Positions 19,984 to 32,000 of a stretch of DNA of 64,000 nucleotides are shown in pieces (the first letter of the stretch is position 1; every line of letters starts with the position of its first letter). The notes under the pieces were generated by a model. That model searched no databases. It had not been told where the DNA came from and saw only the letters and a program-made list of their open reading frames with translations. The stretch comes from Perkinsus marinus ATCC 50983 (taxonomy: Eukaryota; Perkinsozoa; Perkinsida; Perkinsidae): assembly GCF_000006405.1 (NCBI RefSeq), contig NW_003210321.1:236751-300750 (forward strand), in the 5' to 3' direction. Position numbers and translations under genes: made by a program.

Positions 19984-21501
19984 TCAAGAATGACTATAAT
20001 GGCTCAAGTAGTCCTCAGCGATCTCTTTGTCGAGTCGATGAGCTAACCCTCTCAATTCACCCAGCTTCGACAACGGCGTAGAGAAGACGACATCAGCGAG
20101 CCAGGTTGGTAGTCCTTCCTCTGGACCCACTATATGCTGGCCCTCCTTGATGAGAACCGTGTTAGAAAGAACTGTGACACCCTCGATGGAGTCCCACCGG
20201 TGCGAGAAGGACAAGTTTAGAATAGTCCCAGATTTGAGCGCGTTGACAGAAATGCACACAACGGCTTTGCGCTCATCCACTGGCAGCAGTGGGGGTAAAC
20301 TAGGCAGACCAAGAGCGATGAGAAGCACTTCATCGACTAAATCAACACCCGTAGCAGCCTTCTGTTGGTCTCGAAGTGGTCCACCACCCATTCTAGCATT
20401 GACCTCGATCAGTCGAGGACCACGGCTAGTGTACTTGGCCTCTACGTGGAACACTCCACTTGTGAAACCCATGGCGACGACGGACTTCACAGCCAGGTCT
20501 TCAAGAGCAGCCACCTGGTCGGATGGTAGTGTACTAGGGAAGATGTCCCACGTTTCGTTAAAATGAGGCTCAAGTGTAGGACCATTATCATGCACACAGA
20601 CGAAGGTGGCAACTCCATCACTCATGACTATATTCACGTCGACCTCGGAGCCATCTAGATACTCTTCCAACATAAAAGAGCCGAACTCGATAGTGTGGTC
20701 AAGATCCCCCTGTTTGTGCACGAACATCCCGTCAATCAGGACCATGTCCGCTATCGAGCCCCTAACATCGTTGAAGACCTCGACCAAGCACTCATACGTA
20801 TCCACGCGCTGAACGCCGACGGAGGCCGAACCCGATATTGGTTTCAGCACCGCAGGAAACCCAACGTACTGGGCTGCCTTGTGCAGATCGGCCTCATCGG
20901 AGACGATCATATGCCGGGTGGTTGGTCCACCAGCGGCTTCAATCACATCACGGGTTCTCTTCTTGTCACGAGCTATCTCGACCGCTTCAACGGGAGGGCC
21001 GGGTAGGTTGAATTCCTCACACAGCCGAGCCGTGTGCAAAATGGAAGTCTCCCACACAGTGCATATAGCATCGATGCGGTCGAGTTCTCTCAGGGCCTTC
21101 ACAGCGTCCCTGTGTAACTGATCGTGGTCATGAGTGTTGATGTCTAGTGGTATGTATTTCTTGACGATACCATTAACAACGAGATCTTGCACCCAAGAAT
21201 TAGGTTCATCAACTATGATAACGTTCACACCCAATTCGGCAGCGCGCTCGTAGACGTGTTGCTTACCTCGGTTCCCAGCAGCAAAGAAGACTATATAGGC
21301 ACCTTTTAAAACTCTCAGACGGAGATGTTGTCCGGCGACATCAGGAGCGCGGAGGGGATCGTTGTTAAACCTCTGAAGGTGTGAGAAGTCGACCTCCGAC
21401 TCGAGGCTGCAATCGCTATGATCAGGCGCGGTCGTCGAGTCTTGGGCCTCATCGACAATTGCCTTGTTGACGGCTGTCGATGAAACAGATGGACGCATCA
21501 A
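19984..21501 (-). CDS. ATP-grasp enzyme, carnosine-synthase-like (paralog 2)
   Basis: Intronless 505-residue protein, a tandem duplicate of the gene at 17370-18875. Same domain order: VFFAAGNRGKQHVYERAAE, RIDAICTVWETSILHTARLC, RDKKRTRDVIEAAGGPTTRH, FPAVLKPISGSASVGVQRV, FMLEEYLDGSEVDVNIVMSD, and GVFHVEAKYTSRGPRLIEVN followed by ARMGGG. The ATP and metal positions are kept, so both copies look functional. Divergence is concentrated in the N terminus, the 230-290 loop (paralog 2: IADMVLIDGMFVHKQGD) and the segment after ARMGGG (PLRDQQKAATG against TIHMMHKEATG). These may tune substrate choice, which is inference. Confidence 0.85.
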   Translation of the reverse strand: MMRPSVSSTAVNKAIVDEAQDSTTAPDHSDCSLESEVDFSHLQRFNNDPLRAPDVAGQHLRLRVLKGAYIVFFAAGNRGKQHVYERAAELGVNVIIVDEPNSWVQDLVVNGIVKKYIPLDINTHDHDQLHRDAVKALRELDRIDAICTVWETSILHTARLCEEFNLPGPPVEAVEIARDKKRTRDVIEAAGGPTTRHMIVSDEADLHKAAQYVGFPAVLKPISGSASVGVQRVDTYECLVEVFNDVRGSIADMVLIDGMFVHKQGDLDHTIEFGSFMLEEYLDGSEVDVNIVMSDGVATFVCVHDNGPTLEPHFNETWDIFPSTLPSDQVAALEDLAVKSVVAMGFTSGVFHVEAKYTSRGPRLIEVNARMGGGPLRDQQKAATGVDLVDEVLLIALGLPSLPPLLPVDERKAVVCISVNALKSGTILNLSFSHRWDSIEGVTVLSNTVLIKEGQHIVGPEEGLPTWLADVVFSTPLSKLGELRGLAHRLDKEIAEDYLSHYSHS

Positions 21502-22558
21502 CGGTCGAATAGGGATGAACTGAAGGGGTGAAAAGGTGAGATCAATGAGATATAGATTGAATAGTGAATATATTCTAATTTCATATACATGTCGTCAGTG
21601 CACTGCTTTGTAGTGCTCCATGAGGTCGGGATAACACTCTGGGAATTGTCGACGAGGATCAACTAATCTTGAGATGGTGCATGGAACTTCGTTTCGCCTC
21701 ACACGAAACACTGGGCTTTGAGTTTCGTAAATTTCACACGATAGAAGTTTAGAAACTATGCTGCTTGTGGATACTGATCCTGTCCAAACCATAATTTTAT
21801 TGGGCATAAGCCCTATGGGAAGGGACACTTTGGTTAACATGAAGTCCTTTGAGAGATGTAGCTTTCACTCCATGCTAAATGGACCTGTTTCGGTAATGCC
21901 AAACCCGAGTAAGAGCAATTTCGATATAACGACCCATGATGGTAGCTGATTCCTCGAAAGTGCGGTATGAACAAATTCCGTGCCTTTGCTGTTTACTATC
22001 AGTTTCAAAAGTCACTCCAGAGATGGGCTTATCAACGAGTTGTTGTTGATAGAAATCCATAGTCCCTCTGCTAGTAGATCAAGATGAGGAGCAATAGGTT
22101 GAGAGCATGGCGGCTCAAGTCTCCGCGTCGAGCAATTCGGCAAAAACTGAAGGGGCATTTTCACGTGGAGTAAATGCAAGAAACTACAAGACTTCAAGTG
22201 CACGCGCTACTGTGAGCACTTCGGAGGTTAAATAAAGTCTCTGATTGATGATTCAAAATTGATTCCCTTTAGACTTTGCGGACTCCGGTTTGATAGCGGG
22301 CCTCTCCTCATTGGAGTCTTATGAGAGATCGCCGCTGTTCCGGTAAAAGGCTCAGTCGACTAGTTAGAGTGACGCGCTATAGTGGGAATGGGCTTGGAGG
22401 AATGTATACAGCCTTTCGTTGGGAGTATTCGAGGTTGAACCGCGTTGGATACGATTTAGGTCGGACCGAGGGGAATCTTCTAACCAGGCGAGTGAGCTTT
22501 AACAATGATGGTGTTGTCAGTGAACCATTTTTGCACCTGACGATCGGATCATACAAAC
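21502..22558. other. Intergenic region between divergent genes
   Basis: About 1.06 kb upstream of both the ATP-grasp paralog 2 (-) and the VAP gene (+), so it should contain both promoters. No TATA-like or other motif stands out, and no open frame is convincing. Confidence 0.4.
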
Positions 22559-23271
22559 ATGCCAAGTCTCCTGTCTGTGAAGCCTGGTGAAATCGTCTTC
22601 CCCAACACTTTGTATCAATCGGTCAACACGACCTTGTCCCTGACTAATGTTGACGGGGACAAGAAGGCGGTGGCTTTCAAAATCAAGACGACTGCTCCTC
22701 GCAATTATCTAGTTCGACCCTCTTCTGGTGTTGTTGCTGCCGATGCTACTGTAGATGTGCAGATCATTTTGCAGCCGCAAACCTCGGATCCAAGTCTCAA
22801 CACAGATAGATTCCTCATTCAAGCCACCACCAGTGCCACAGGTCAGCCTCTTGAGCGTGATGAGTGGGCTCGCGTTGCCAAGGCGGATATTCACGAGCAA
22901 CGTCTCCATGTTATCTTCAAGCCAGCTGAGGAGGGCTCTCAGGTTAAGGATGGTGCTGTTGCTGCTGTTCCCTCTGCTGCTCCTACGAGCTCAGCCAATA
23001 TCGCAGCTGGAGAGCTGAGAGGAAAGTACGATGAACTGGTTCAGTATACACTGTCAATTGAAAAGGAGAAGTCCAAGTTGGAGAAAGAGCTTGAGGCTAA
23101 TAAGGTAACAATTCAATGGGTTCTGGTTGGCTCAGTCGGGAGCTTTCCTCTGTTCAGGCTCGTAGTGCGGTAGTGGCTGGCTCTTCTTCGGGATTCACGA
23201 CTATGCAGCTGCTCATTTCTATGGTTATCGCGGTCATCATTTCTCGTTTAGCAGCACTCTATGGGTACTAA
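22559..23271 (+). CDS. VAP-like MSP-domain protein, tail-anchored
   Basis: VAMP-associated-protein type ER receptor. Residues 1-120 form an MSP domain: LLSVKPGEIVFPNTLYQSV, TTLSLTNVDGDKKAVAFKIK, then TTAPRNYLVRPSSGVV and the VDVQIILQPQ strand, with RFLIQATT near residue 85. A Ala/Pro/Ser linker and a short coiled coil (YTLSIEKEKSKLEKELEANK) follow. One intron at about 23104-23157 leads to the last exon, whose SGFTTMQLLISMVIAVIISR ends in LAALYGY-stop, the C-terminal membrane anchor. This is the complete VAP architecture at the usual size (about 220 residues). FFAT-binding Lys/Thr residues (KIKTTAP) are present. It probably tethers proteins at ER contact sites. Confidence 0.9.
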
Positions 23272-23669
23272 ATGACAGTATGTGCGGTGGCTCATAAGAA
23301 GGGATTCAACTCATCATAAGCATCTGTATATGGCAAGTACTTCGAGTGTCGTTCTACTCTTGCATCTGCTCTTGTTATAAGAATATCACCATTCTCGAAG
23401 GGTTTTCTTAGCGAATTCATCGTACAAGACGGCCGAGGCATAACTGGTACCGTCTCTTGTCTAACTTCTCTGCGATTATGGATACTCCTTCTTGTGTGGT
23501 CACTACAACAATCGGCTGTGAGTAGCGATGACGCTCTGGTGAGTGATATACAACTCTCCTGGAGCACAAGCCTTGTATCGTATTGCATAGACGTGCCCTA
23601 GGAGCTTGCGTTTAGAGTTGTTAATGATGATCTGGTGGCCCTTCCCAAGTAGGTTTTTTCTTCACTGAA
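23272..23669. other. Intergenic region
   Basis: About 400 bases between two plus-strand genes; no convincing frame or repeat. Confidence 0.4.
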
Positions 23670-24959
23670 ATGACAGTGTATGTTGTGTTTGTGAGGCATG
23701 CCGAGTCTGCGAACAATAAACGAGGCGCTAATGATACGCGAGTGGGCAATGGTTCCGAGCTCGAGCATTGCAGCCTTCCATGGTTCAGGGGAATGAAGAT
23801 CATTTCGGGACTGCTAATCAGCGAACGCGAGCGCACTCAGCTCAGGGAAGAGAGGCAGATCCCGCTCTCACTGAGCGAGGCTTGAGACAGGCTGAGGCTA
23901 CTGCACGTTATTTAGGTGAGAGTCAGTATACACTGACGGTTTGATGGAATCTCTGGTGCTCAGATGGTTTAGCAGAGAAGGGTGTTTGGACTGTGAGGAA
24001 GCTCATCGTATCACCGATGTTGCGAACCCTCCATACTGCCAGGCCAATGATGAAGGTGGGCATGTAAGGGGCGTTACTGTTTGATCAGTGAGAGCTCGCA
24101 CTCTCTCTTTGTGGATCTGTATTGAGGGTGAAGTTAGACCTTGGAATTGTGTCAGACCCGACTGGGTGAAGGAGAGGTGGCGATAGACAGTCGGTTTCAC
24201 GAGGAAGGCGGGCTGTTCCAGGGTCCCCGATCTTGCCGAGGGAAGGATGAGGAATTCGTGTGAGTTTGGTTGAGAGTATATCTTGCCTTGGATTGACCTA
24301 CTATGGAACGGCTTACTGAGTTGTACTTGCCACTATCAGATTCGGACTGAATCGGCGAGAAGCATTCGAGGAGCTCGACTGCAACCGGGGCTTTGAAGAT
24401 GTGCAATGGATTGGCCCCGAAGAGAGCGAAATAAATGGCTGGTACTATCAGCTCACATGGATCGTTCTTTAGTGTGTGACTCGGGGATGTTGTTCAGTAT
24501 ACTGTTTCGCTGAGATGATCGTCTTATCAGGTGGACCGGTGGTTTTGAGGAGCAAGCTGCTACTCGAGCTAGAGCTAAGTGTGTTGCAGAGGCCCTTTGG
24601 GATGCTGTGGGGGAGATTGAAGAGGTAAAGTCTCCTCATTGTGCGACCCAACTCGATCATGCGTGTCCGATCAGGAGCATGCAGGGGAGGATAATTCTGC
24701 CATAGTAGTGGTATCGCATGGCTTGTTTCTGGATGCAGTGTATTGCGAGCTCCTTGGTATGTCAAACGTCGGAGAGAGAAGCAGCTTTTTCATGACGGCC
24801 AATTGCTCTGTATCGGTGATGATGTTCTCTGAATCACATAGAAAACGTAGATGTGGATTTGTGTGCCATGGTTCCATCGCTCATCTGCCGGCTGAGCTGC
24901 GTACGGGCCATTCTATTGGTGGTCTTAAGCTCGACCAGAAATGGGTGGCACTGTCCTGA
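23670..24959 (+). CDS. Histidine phosphatase (phosphoglycerate-mutase-like) protein
   Basis: The first exon starts MTVYVVFVRHAESANNKRG, with the RHA(E/G) catalytic signature whose His is the phospho-acceptor. Later exons give LTERGLRQAEATARYLG, KLIVSPMLRTLHTARPM (the conserved S.L.R...TA block), then a variable insert (FVGLNRREAFEELDCN, GWY), and NSAIVVVSHGLFLDAVYCEL with the second catalytic His in VSHG. The end is LKLDQKWVALS-stop. Six or so short introns. The insert between the TA block and VSHG is longer than in plain mutases. Substrate (phosphosugar, phosphoprotein or nucleotide) cannot be told; no signal peptide is seen. The order RHA...TA...SHG makes the family call firm. Confidence 0.85.
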
Positions 24960-25468
24960 AAGTCTACGTCACGATGAGCTTCCTCGTATGTATTTGCTAT
25001 TGTTTGTACTGTCCCGGTGATTTCTTTGCAAACACGGTTTCGTTGATGAGTGCTATCCAGTGGGAAATGAAGTTGATTGGGATTAGTAAAAGTGACCTCA
25101 CTCGGGGTCGAACCTGGGGTCTTCCGATGGATTGCTTCTTGGACGCGCGCGCTCCCATTGAGCCAAATTAGAAGCTTAGAAATTTGTAAAACTGTTTCGT
25201 GTTCGAGCCACTGTTGTGCATATGGATCCATTACATCTTGAAATTGGTCTCCGTGGATTGTGATTCCCCAAACCCTAACGGCACCTCGCGTCTCAAGCGA
25301 TCGATGCAATGACAAGTGCTGTGCTATCGGCCAACGCATAAGAAACGCGATTGTGTTGGAGATTCGTGTGCGCCTATGGTTAGTCTCTCCGACTAGAGGA
25401 CTTTGAGTGGTTCATGATGGTGATGTCGGGACCTCTTGTAGAAATCTATTATCTTTGCTAATCCTTTA
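24960..25468. other. Intergenic region with tRNA-like relic
   Basis: About 510 bases between two plus-strand genes. The only structured element is the tRNA-like sequence at 25085-25172, given separately. Confidence 0.4.
25085..25172 (-). repeat. tRNA-derived (SINE-type) relic
   Basis: The minus strand has a perfect box A (TGGCTCAATGG) with a pairing D-stem GCTC/GAGC, and a good box B (GGTTCGACCCC) preceded by GGAAGACCCCA, recalling an arginine tRNA. The T-stem has mismatches and no 5' acceptor strand pairs with GAGGTCA, so it is not a functional tRNA gene. A TTTT run follows the 3' end, like a Pol III stop. Confidence 0.4.
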
Positions 25469-25574
25469 ATGGCTAACATTTCGCTGCGTCAAGCATCCGC
25501 TCATATCAGGAATAGTCGTATGGACAGACTCGCAAGTGGAGACAAGGCAGATAGTTCCCTGGAGGAAGCTTTGC

Positions 25575-25643
<69 letters not shown>

Positions 25644-27413
25644 ATATGGCACAAGATGTCGACTTCACTACCTTTGTTGCCTTACCAACTCGACTCAGGT
25701 AGCAGCGCTCCGCCCATGTCTGCTGCCAGGAAAGAGTGGCTGGGAATCAAGTCTATGCTTTTTGAGCCTTTCAATGTAATCGTCGGTGAATTTGGTAGGG
25801 AAACAGTGATGTTCCTCAGGCTCTTGTAGTATTCGTTCCCATCGGTATATGCGCCGGCATCTTCCAATGGTCTCCTCTCTGGATATTCACTACCAACTTC
25901 ATGGCTCTGCTACCGCTTGCGAACATTCTCGGTAGTATTGAGTGCTGAGTATCTTTCAAAGTGATTACTTTAACTTCCCTGTGTATGGTCTAGGTGATGC
26001 GACTGAGGAGCTGTCGGCTGGGCTGAAGAATGAGACTTTGGGAGGTCTCTTGAATGCGACATTCGGGAACGCAGTAGAAATGATTGTCTCAATTCAGAGT
26101 CTCATGCTGGTACGAGGCCGAATTCGCAATGGGGTTATTAACGTCTCCTTATCAGAATCTGATAACCGTCGTCAAGGGCTCCTTACTTGGATCTATCCTG
26201 TCCAACTTGCTACTGGTAATAAGGCTATGCTCGGATGAAGTGAAGATTGTGTCATGTGATTACTTCACAGGTGTTGGGGATGTCCTTCTTCTTCGGCGGG
26301 CTCGGTCGACGTAATAAGGAACAGGAGTTCCTTGAGACGGGTCCCATGACCAACATGAGCATGCTCCTGCTAGCCTGTGCGGCTTTTGCAGTTCCAACGG
26401 TGATACCACACCACCACCACTTCGGGAGCAACACGTTTGTGTTCAGGTCTTCAAGTCGTCGGTTGGGTCGGAGTTCAGCAGCTCAGTTCAGTTGGACGAC
26501 ACTGTGTTGAGCATCTCTCGAGTCGCCTCGATATTCCTCCTCCTCAGCTACATAGGGTTCCTATTCTTCCAACTGTGAGTACTTGTATTTTGCTTTCGAC
26601 GAAGTTTCTAACTCAGGTACACTCATCTTGAGGTCTTCGAGTCTGAGGACGACAACCAGGCGGAAGCGACTATGTCTATCTGGTCTTCCATGCTCATTTT
26701 ATTGGTACTAGTCGTGACTGCTGTGCCGGCGTTCTGATCTCCTTCTTCCAGGTCTCTACCGTTCTTGTGGCAGTAAACTCAGAGTTCTTGGTGGGGTCTA
26801 TTGAGGGAGTTGTGTAATACTGGACATGTCCTTTGCCATGAAGTAGATGTGTCTCGTCAGGTCCGAATGCAACGTTTCAGCGTCGTTCATTGGCGTCATC
26901 CTGCTGCCTATCATCGGCAATGCTTGTGAGCACGTGACTTCTGTCAGAATGGCCATCATGGACAAGCCTGTGATTGCCATCGGCATTGCTGTGGGTTCCA
27001 GTACGCAGATTGCTCTGTTTGTCGTAAGTAGAGAAAAGGTGAATGTTCCACTGTGGAGTATGTTCTCCGTTTAGATTCCCTTCGCTGTGATAGTCGGCTG
27101 GTGCATGGGCGTCCATATGGACTTGGACTTTAATGCGCTCAGTGTTGCTATTCTGGTGAGAAGAGGGAGCGCCCTATGCTGTTATCATCGCTCTTGTTGA
27201 ACGGGATGCATCGCAGGTCCTGTCTGTTATGATTACTTTGTCTATCCTGGTCGACGGTAAGAGCAATTGGCTCGAGGGTTTGATGCTCCAGCTCACCTAT
27301 CTCATCATAGCGGTAGCCTTCTGGTAAGCTCATAGCCTCTGCCCGGTGTCTGCCAGCTTGTCCTCAGGTACGATCCTTCGAGCGACTTTGGAGCGCCGGG
27401 AGCGCCACAGTAG
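25469..27413 (+). CDS. CAX-type Ca2+/H+ exchanger
   Basis: Vacuolar cation/proton antiporter. Both alpha repeats are visible: repeat 1 [20 protein letters not shown] and repeat 2 [20 protein letters not shown] followed by [17 protein letters not shown], each with the GNA-E ion-binding motif. Other conserved parts are [54 protein letters not shown] and [20 protein letters not shown]. The end is [11 protein letters not shown]-stop. About ten exons with introns of 40-90 bp. The N-terminal cytosolic tail contains a long poly-Ser run encoded by an AGT microsatellite. It should load Ca2+ into an acidic store using the proton gradient. Start ATG 25469 ([17 protein letters not shown]) is the first in the exon. 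Confidence 0.92.
25577..25643 (+). repeat. (AGT)n microsatellite encoding poly-Ser in CAX
   Basis: About 22 perfect AGT copies in frame, giving a Ser run in the N-terminal tail of the exchanger. Pure codon use (AGT only) shows it is a recent or slippage-maintained repeat rather than old conserved sequence. Confidence 0.95.
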
Positions 27414-29066
27414 GGTTGGACAAGATCAAGCTCTCGCCGTACAATAGACGTCACTATGCTGTTGAGAATTGTTTTACTGAGTTATATTATCTGATTTGGT
27501 ACTATAGAGCCGCGAAGCACTCCCTATCACTGAGAGTTGCCGATACGTCTATATGATTACAACTACAACTTTGAGATCTTTGCTCGTCGGTTGATACCCG
27601 TCTGCTGTCAATGAATGGTAGACTACTATGTGTGATGGGAAGCGTTCGGCTGAAGAGTCGCTGAGGAACTGAAGTTCTCGCCGGAGTCACGCTTTTGTAC
27701 TTACCCGTGGCGTGGTGTCGAGTTCCGTAGTCGACACATGTCGATTCGGGCCTCGGTAGAAGAATGGAGTTCCGTGGCGAGTGACGGAGTTGCGTTGGTG
27801 ATAGTTGGGAGGAGGTGGGTGGGATCAATCCTGGGTTTCCCAACATTATCTGACCACACTCCCGCGATGAGATCCCCTCGTATGGAGAGATAGTCGAGCC
27901 AATAGAGACGACCGCACCGTAGTCATGACTTAATCTGTTATTTGGTGTCGCAAACTTGAGAAGATTACCATGAGGAATGTCGAGCTACTTATGATGCATT
28001 GCAAGCCCTACTGCAGCATTCTGCGGGACCCATGGGCTGCCGGTGAGGGTTGCCTCATGGTACCATTCCATGCTGGTAAGCTGTGTTGTGACAATCAAAC
28101 ACCCTTCCAGTGTTTTGCGACTACATGGATAATTCGATCGATAAACCCCATAAGATTTTCAAAGCCTCTATCGGGTACAAGCAGTCCAGAGATGATGATG
28201 GTGATAGGCCTGTGTGACAACATTCTTTGACATGTGTGTTGAGTTATTCAATCCAATGCTAGTGTTCCCTCCTGGCCCTCGTGAGCTGTAGTAGGTTGGC
28301 TATGCGCCTCCTCTCGATTCAGGATTTGGAATCATTGATTTTCCCTTCCTTCTGATACGTTGTAATGCTCGATTGTTGTCGAAGTTGAAGTGAGCGTGTT
28401 ACTACGATCATCAGTGGTTTTGTATAAACATGTCTGGAATTGTCAAAGTATGAATGCAAGCGAAGTTATGTAAGATCCAACTTTTAGATAACACAAACCA
28501 GACCTTGAACCTCAAAGTACACTTTCAATGCACAGTAGATATGATAGAACCGTGACACTTCCTCATTAGCTAGGGCGTGGTGTTTCGTGGCGAGTGACGT
28601 TTTTGGGACATACTTCGTCCCAAAACGAAAAATTAGGCGGAGCGAAGCTGCTTTGTCCTCATCGCACCCGTTTTTTATGTAGGCTAGGGCTGGCTTCTAC
28701 CTGTTAGTGTGACTGTCGTGAAGCTCTTGACACCCTAATAGCAGTTACAGAATGAGTAAAATGCTCTATATGCCCTCTGACAAGTGGTTTCTCCCGAGTC
28801 ATACCCCCAGACAACTGAACGATCCTTTCTGGTTGTGAAGTAGATTAGTATTGGAGTCCATCACTGAGTGTCCGAGTGCACTGCCCTTCCTCTCGATCAT
28901 CCGATAACCCCTCTTGGGTTTGAGTTGTAGTCCTCGTTTTATATTCCCTGTCGTAGTAGTCGTATGGGTGAGTGATATATGCAAGCTATGTAGTCTCATT
29001 GGGTATCTCTGACTTTTCAGCAGCCGCTTGTCTTGTTCTTATTATCACCCTTTCACCCGGCCCATC
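27414..29066. other. Long intergenic region
   Basis: About 1.65 kb between CAX and importin beta. I see no convincing gene. It holds a perfect 9-bp hairpin (28611-28635) closely followed by one CGGAGCGAAGC copy (28648-28658). Short similar phrases (GTGGCGAGTGACG at about 27774 and 28588) suggest a decayed dispersed repeat. Confidence 0.45.
28611..28635. repeat. Perfect 9-bp hairpin
   Basis: TTTTGGGAC and GTCCCAAAA are exact inverted repeats around the 7-base loop ATACTTC. The stem can extend by a CG pair across one bulged T. It lies 13 bases before a CGGAGCGAAGC copy. Confidence 0.7.
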
Positions 29067-32000
29067 ATGGATCTCACAAACCTCTTGCTCATGTGCCAAG
29101 ACCCTACTAAGAGGTCTGAGGCTGAGGCGCAGCTTGCCACTGCGGAACAGGTAGGCGAGCTGCTGTAGATAGGACGGGTAGAGCATAGTGCTTGTAGAGC
29201 AACCCGGCGCAGCTGTTCCCTCTACTGGCCGCTGAGCTCGCCAATGAGGAGAAGCCCCTTGGGGTCCGACAGTTGGCGGGTTTGGTTTTGAAGAACGCCC
29301 TTAGTAAGAAGGACAAGGCCAGGAAGAAGGAGTGCCAAGAGAGGTACAAATGAGGGAAGTGCCATTCAATGCCTCTCGTTGACGAATACACTAGGATTTC
29401 CATTGACCAGGTGGCTTGCACTCGATGAGAATGTCAAGGCTGGCATCCGAGAGCTGTCTGTGAAGACTCTGACAAGCAGTAAAGAGGTTGTTGCGAGGAA
29501 GACTAGTGCTCAGGTAAGGTGGACGACTTCGTGGTGACGGGTGTGTTCATTCTACTGTTAGGTCATCTCTGCTATTGGTGGCATTGAGTTGCCGAGGGGT
29601 CAGTGGAAGGACCTAGTCCCGGGTCTTGCCGAGCAGGCTCAGAAGGGCGATCCTCTCACCAAACAGGTATAGCCATGGATTTCAGAAAGGCGGTTTGTAT
29701 GATGATGTGGTTAGGTTGTGCTGACTTGTTTTGGGTACCTCTCGGAGGAGTTAGCCACTCTGGTCGCTGAGGCTGGGGTGGAGTTGCCTGCTGATACATC
29801 ATCACAGATCGTCACGGCTGTGGTGCAGGTGAGGAATATGTGCAGCTGCTAGTTGTGGGTTAACTAGTGCTGTGTCAGGGCATGAGGGATGAGTATGTGC
29901 CTGCCAAGTTGGAAGCTACCAAGGCATTCTACTATGTGCTGATACTTGCCGAGAGCAATTTCAATGACGAGGTAAGAGAGTTGTCAAGGACGTATATGAT
30001 AAAGCATAGAAATATTGGCGTATCATCTATAGTAGTATATAATATTACGGTATTGTTGTTCACTATTCCATTATAATTCTATTTTCGGGGAAAGGGAGCG
30101 ATTTGCTCGGTGTCAGAACCAGCGGAACTTCATGATGGAAGTTGTGTGTGAGAACGCCAAGCATGCCGATGACAGCATCAAAGTGGCAGCATATGAAGAT
30201 CTGGTCCAGGCTGTATCAGAATACTATGACTTCATGGCCCCCTATATGCCGATCATAGGAAACGTAATTTCTATCGCTTGCCGTATTTGGTGGAGTTCTT
30301 TTCGTCTGGTGTCAGCTCTCGTTTGAGTGCATTTCGAAGGAGCGTGATAACCTGGCCATACCCGCAATGGAGCTCTGGTCTTCTATTTGTGACGAGGAGA
30401 TCTTCTTGAAGGACATTGAGGAGGAGGTAGTAGTAATTACTAATGGCAACTTGCTAGATTGGTGTCGCTTACAGGCTAAGAAAGAAGGTCGTGCGCCGCC
30501 TCGCCAATCGCAGAACTTCATCAGACAAGCTCTGGGCTTCCTCATACCATTGCTGACGGAGAAGATAGCGGCTGCTAATCAGCAACTTGTAGTAGTGTCT
30601 CGAGATGCTGTGAAGAGAGTGAGGTGTATGCTTAGGATGAAGAAGATGATGATGATACATGGAGTGCTGGGATGGCCGCTGGCACTTGCCTATCACTAGT
30701 GGCACAAGTAGGGTGTGTGGACAGCGGGAAAGCGTAGGTGATGTTGTAGGTTGTTGGTGATGACTGCGTTGAACCTGTACTTGTATTCGTGAATAACAAC
30801 TTTGGAGCTCCTGACTGGCACCATCGGGAAGCAGCCATTCTAGCGTAATGATAGAATATACTCATCGAGTTAGGTTGGTATTACTCTCTATCAGATATGG
30901 CTCGATTATGGACGGACCATCCACAGCGAAATTAGGGCCACCGGTCCAAGCGGTAAGAAGGAGGGCTTAGCTTTGCATCGCTGAGGGTCTCCCACGTTCA
31001 GTCGCTACCTCACATAGTGGCAGCTCTTAACGATCAGTCTGTGGCCGTCAGGGACACTGCTGCTTGGACGATCGGCCGGTAGTGCTTGCAGTTTGCGAGA
31101 GAGGTCAATGCGCTGTTCTTGCAGGATTGCACAGTTCCACACGCCGATATTTGCCCAGAACCCGCAGATGCTGGCAGAGCTGATTCCTGTGCTTTTCAAC
31201 AAGCTTCAAGATGAGCCTAGGGTTGCTGTGAATATGTAATTTACTGGTGGAGATTTAGTGACAGTGTCGGTATGGTCGTAGATGCTGGATTTTCGACGTG
31301 CTTGGAAGCGACCAGGATAGGGATGCTAGCACCACCATCCTCTCGCCCTACTTCATTCAGATTGTTCAGAAGCTGTTGGAGACCGCTCAAGTGAGTTGGG
31401 TATATTCTGGTATGAAAGTTGTATTTACTTTCTCAGCGTCCCGACGGAGCGAAGCGAGGCCTTCGTAATGCGGCTTATGCGGCGGTTAGCTCTATTGTGA
31501 GTGGCAGTGGAAGAGATGTGCAGAAGCACATGCCAGAACTGGCTGGTGAGATGGCATCACGATTGGAGCAGGTAAAGGGAGGAAGTGGAGTTGTTCACCT
31601 TCCTTACCGACATGCTTGCTGACTATAGATTTTGAACCCCGCGGTGGTGCAGCAGCTTAACGATAAGGAGTGTGAGTTACATGGTCATATCTGCGGCAAC
31701 TTGCAGGTGAGATGGTCAACAGTGTTCAGGGTAGAGGGAAGGTAAGTGATTGTAGGTAGTGACGCAAAGAATGAGGGGTAATGCCGATATGGAGCCAATG
31801 GCCGATAAGTTGATGCAGCTCTATATGGGAGTAATAGAGACCTTCTCACGCTGTGTCTGATAATGCTCCTGTTATGTAAGGTTTTCGAGCTCTATCAGCA
31901 TCTCCAGCAAGCATCACACCCGAATGTTGTTGTGGTAATAGGCCTTCTTTTTCATCTTTTTCTATACTCTTGTATAGGTCCATGAGGAAGCTCTCTTGGC

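Noticed and set aside
25085-25172. Functional tRNA-Arg gene
   Set aside because: Box A, box B and D-stem are good, but the acceptor stem does not pair and the T-stem has mismatches.
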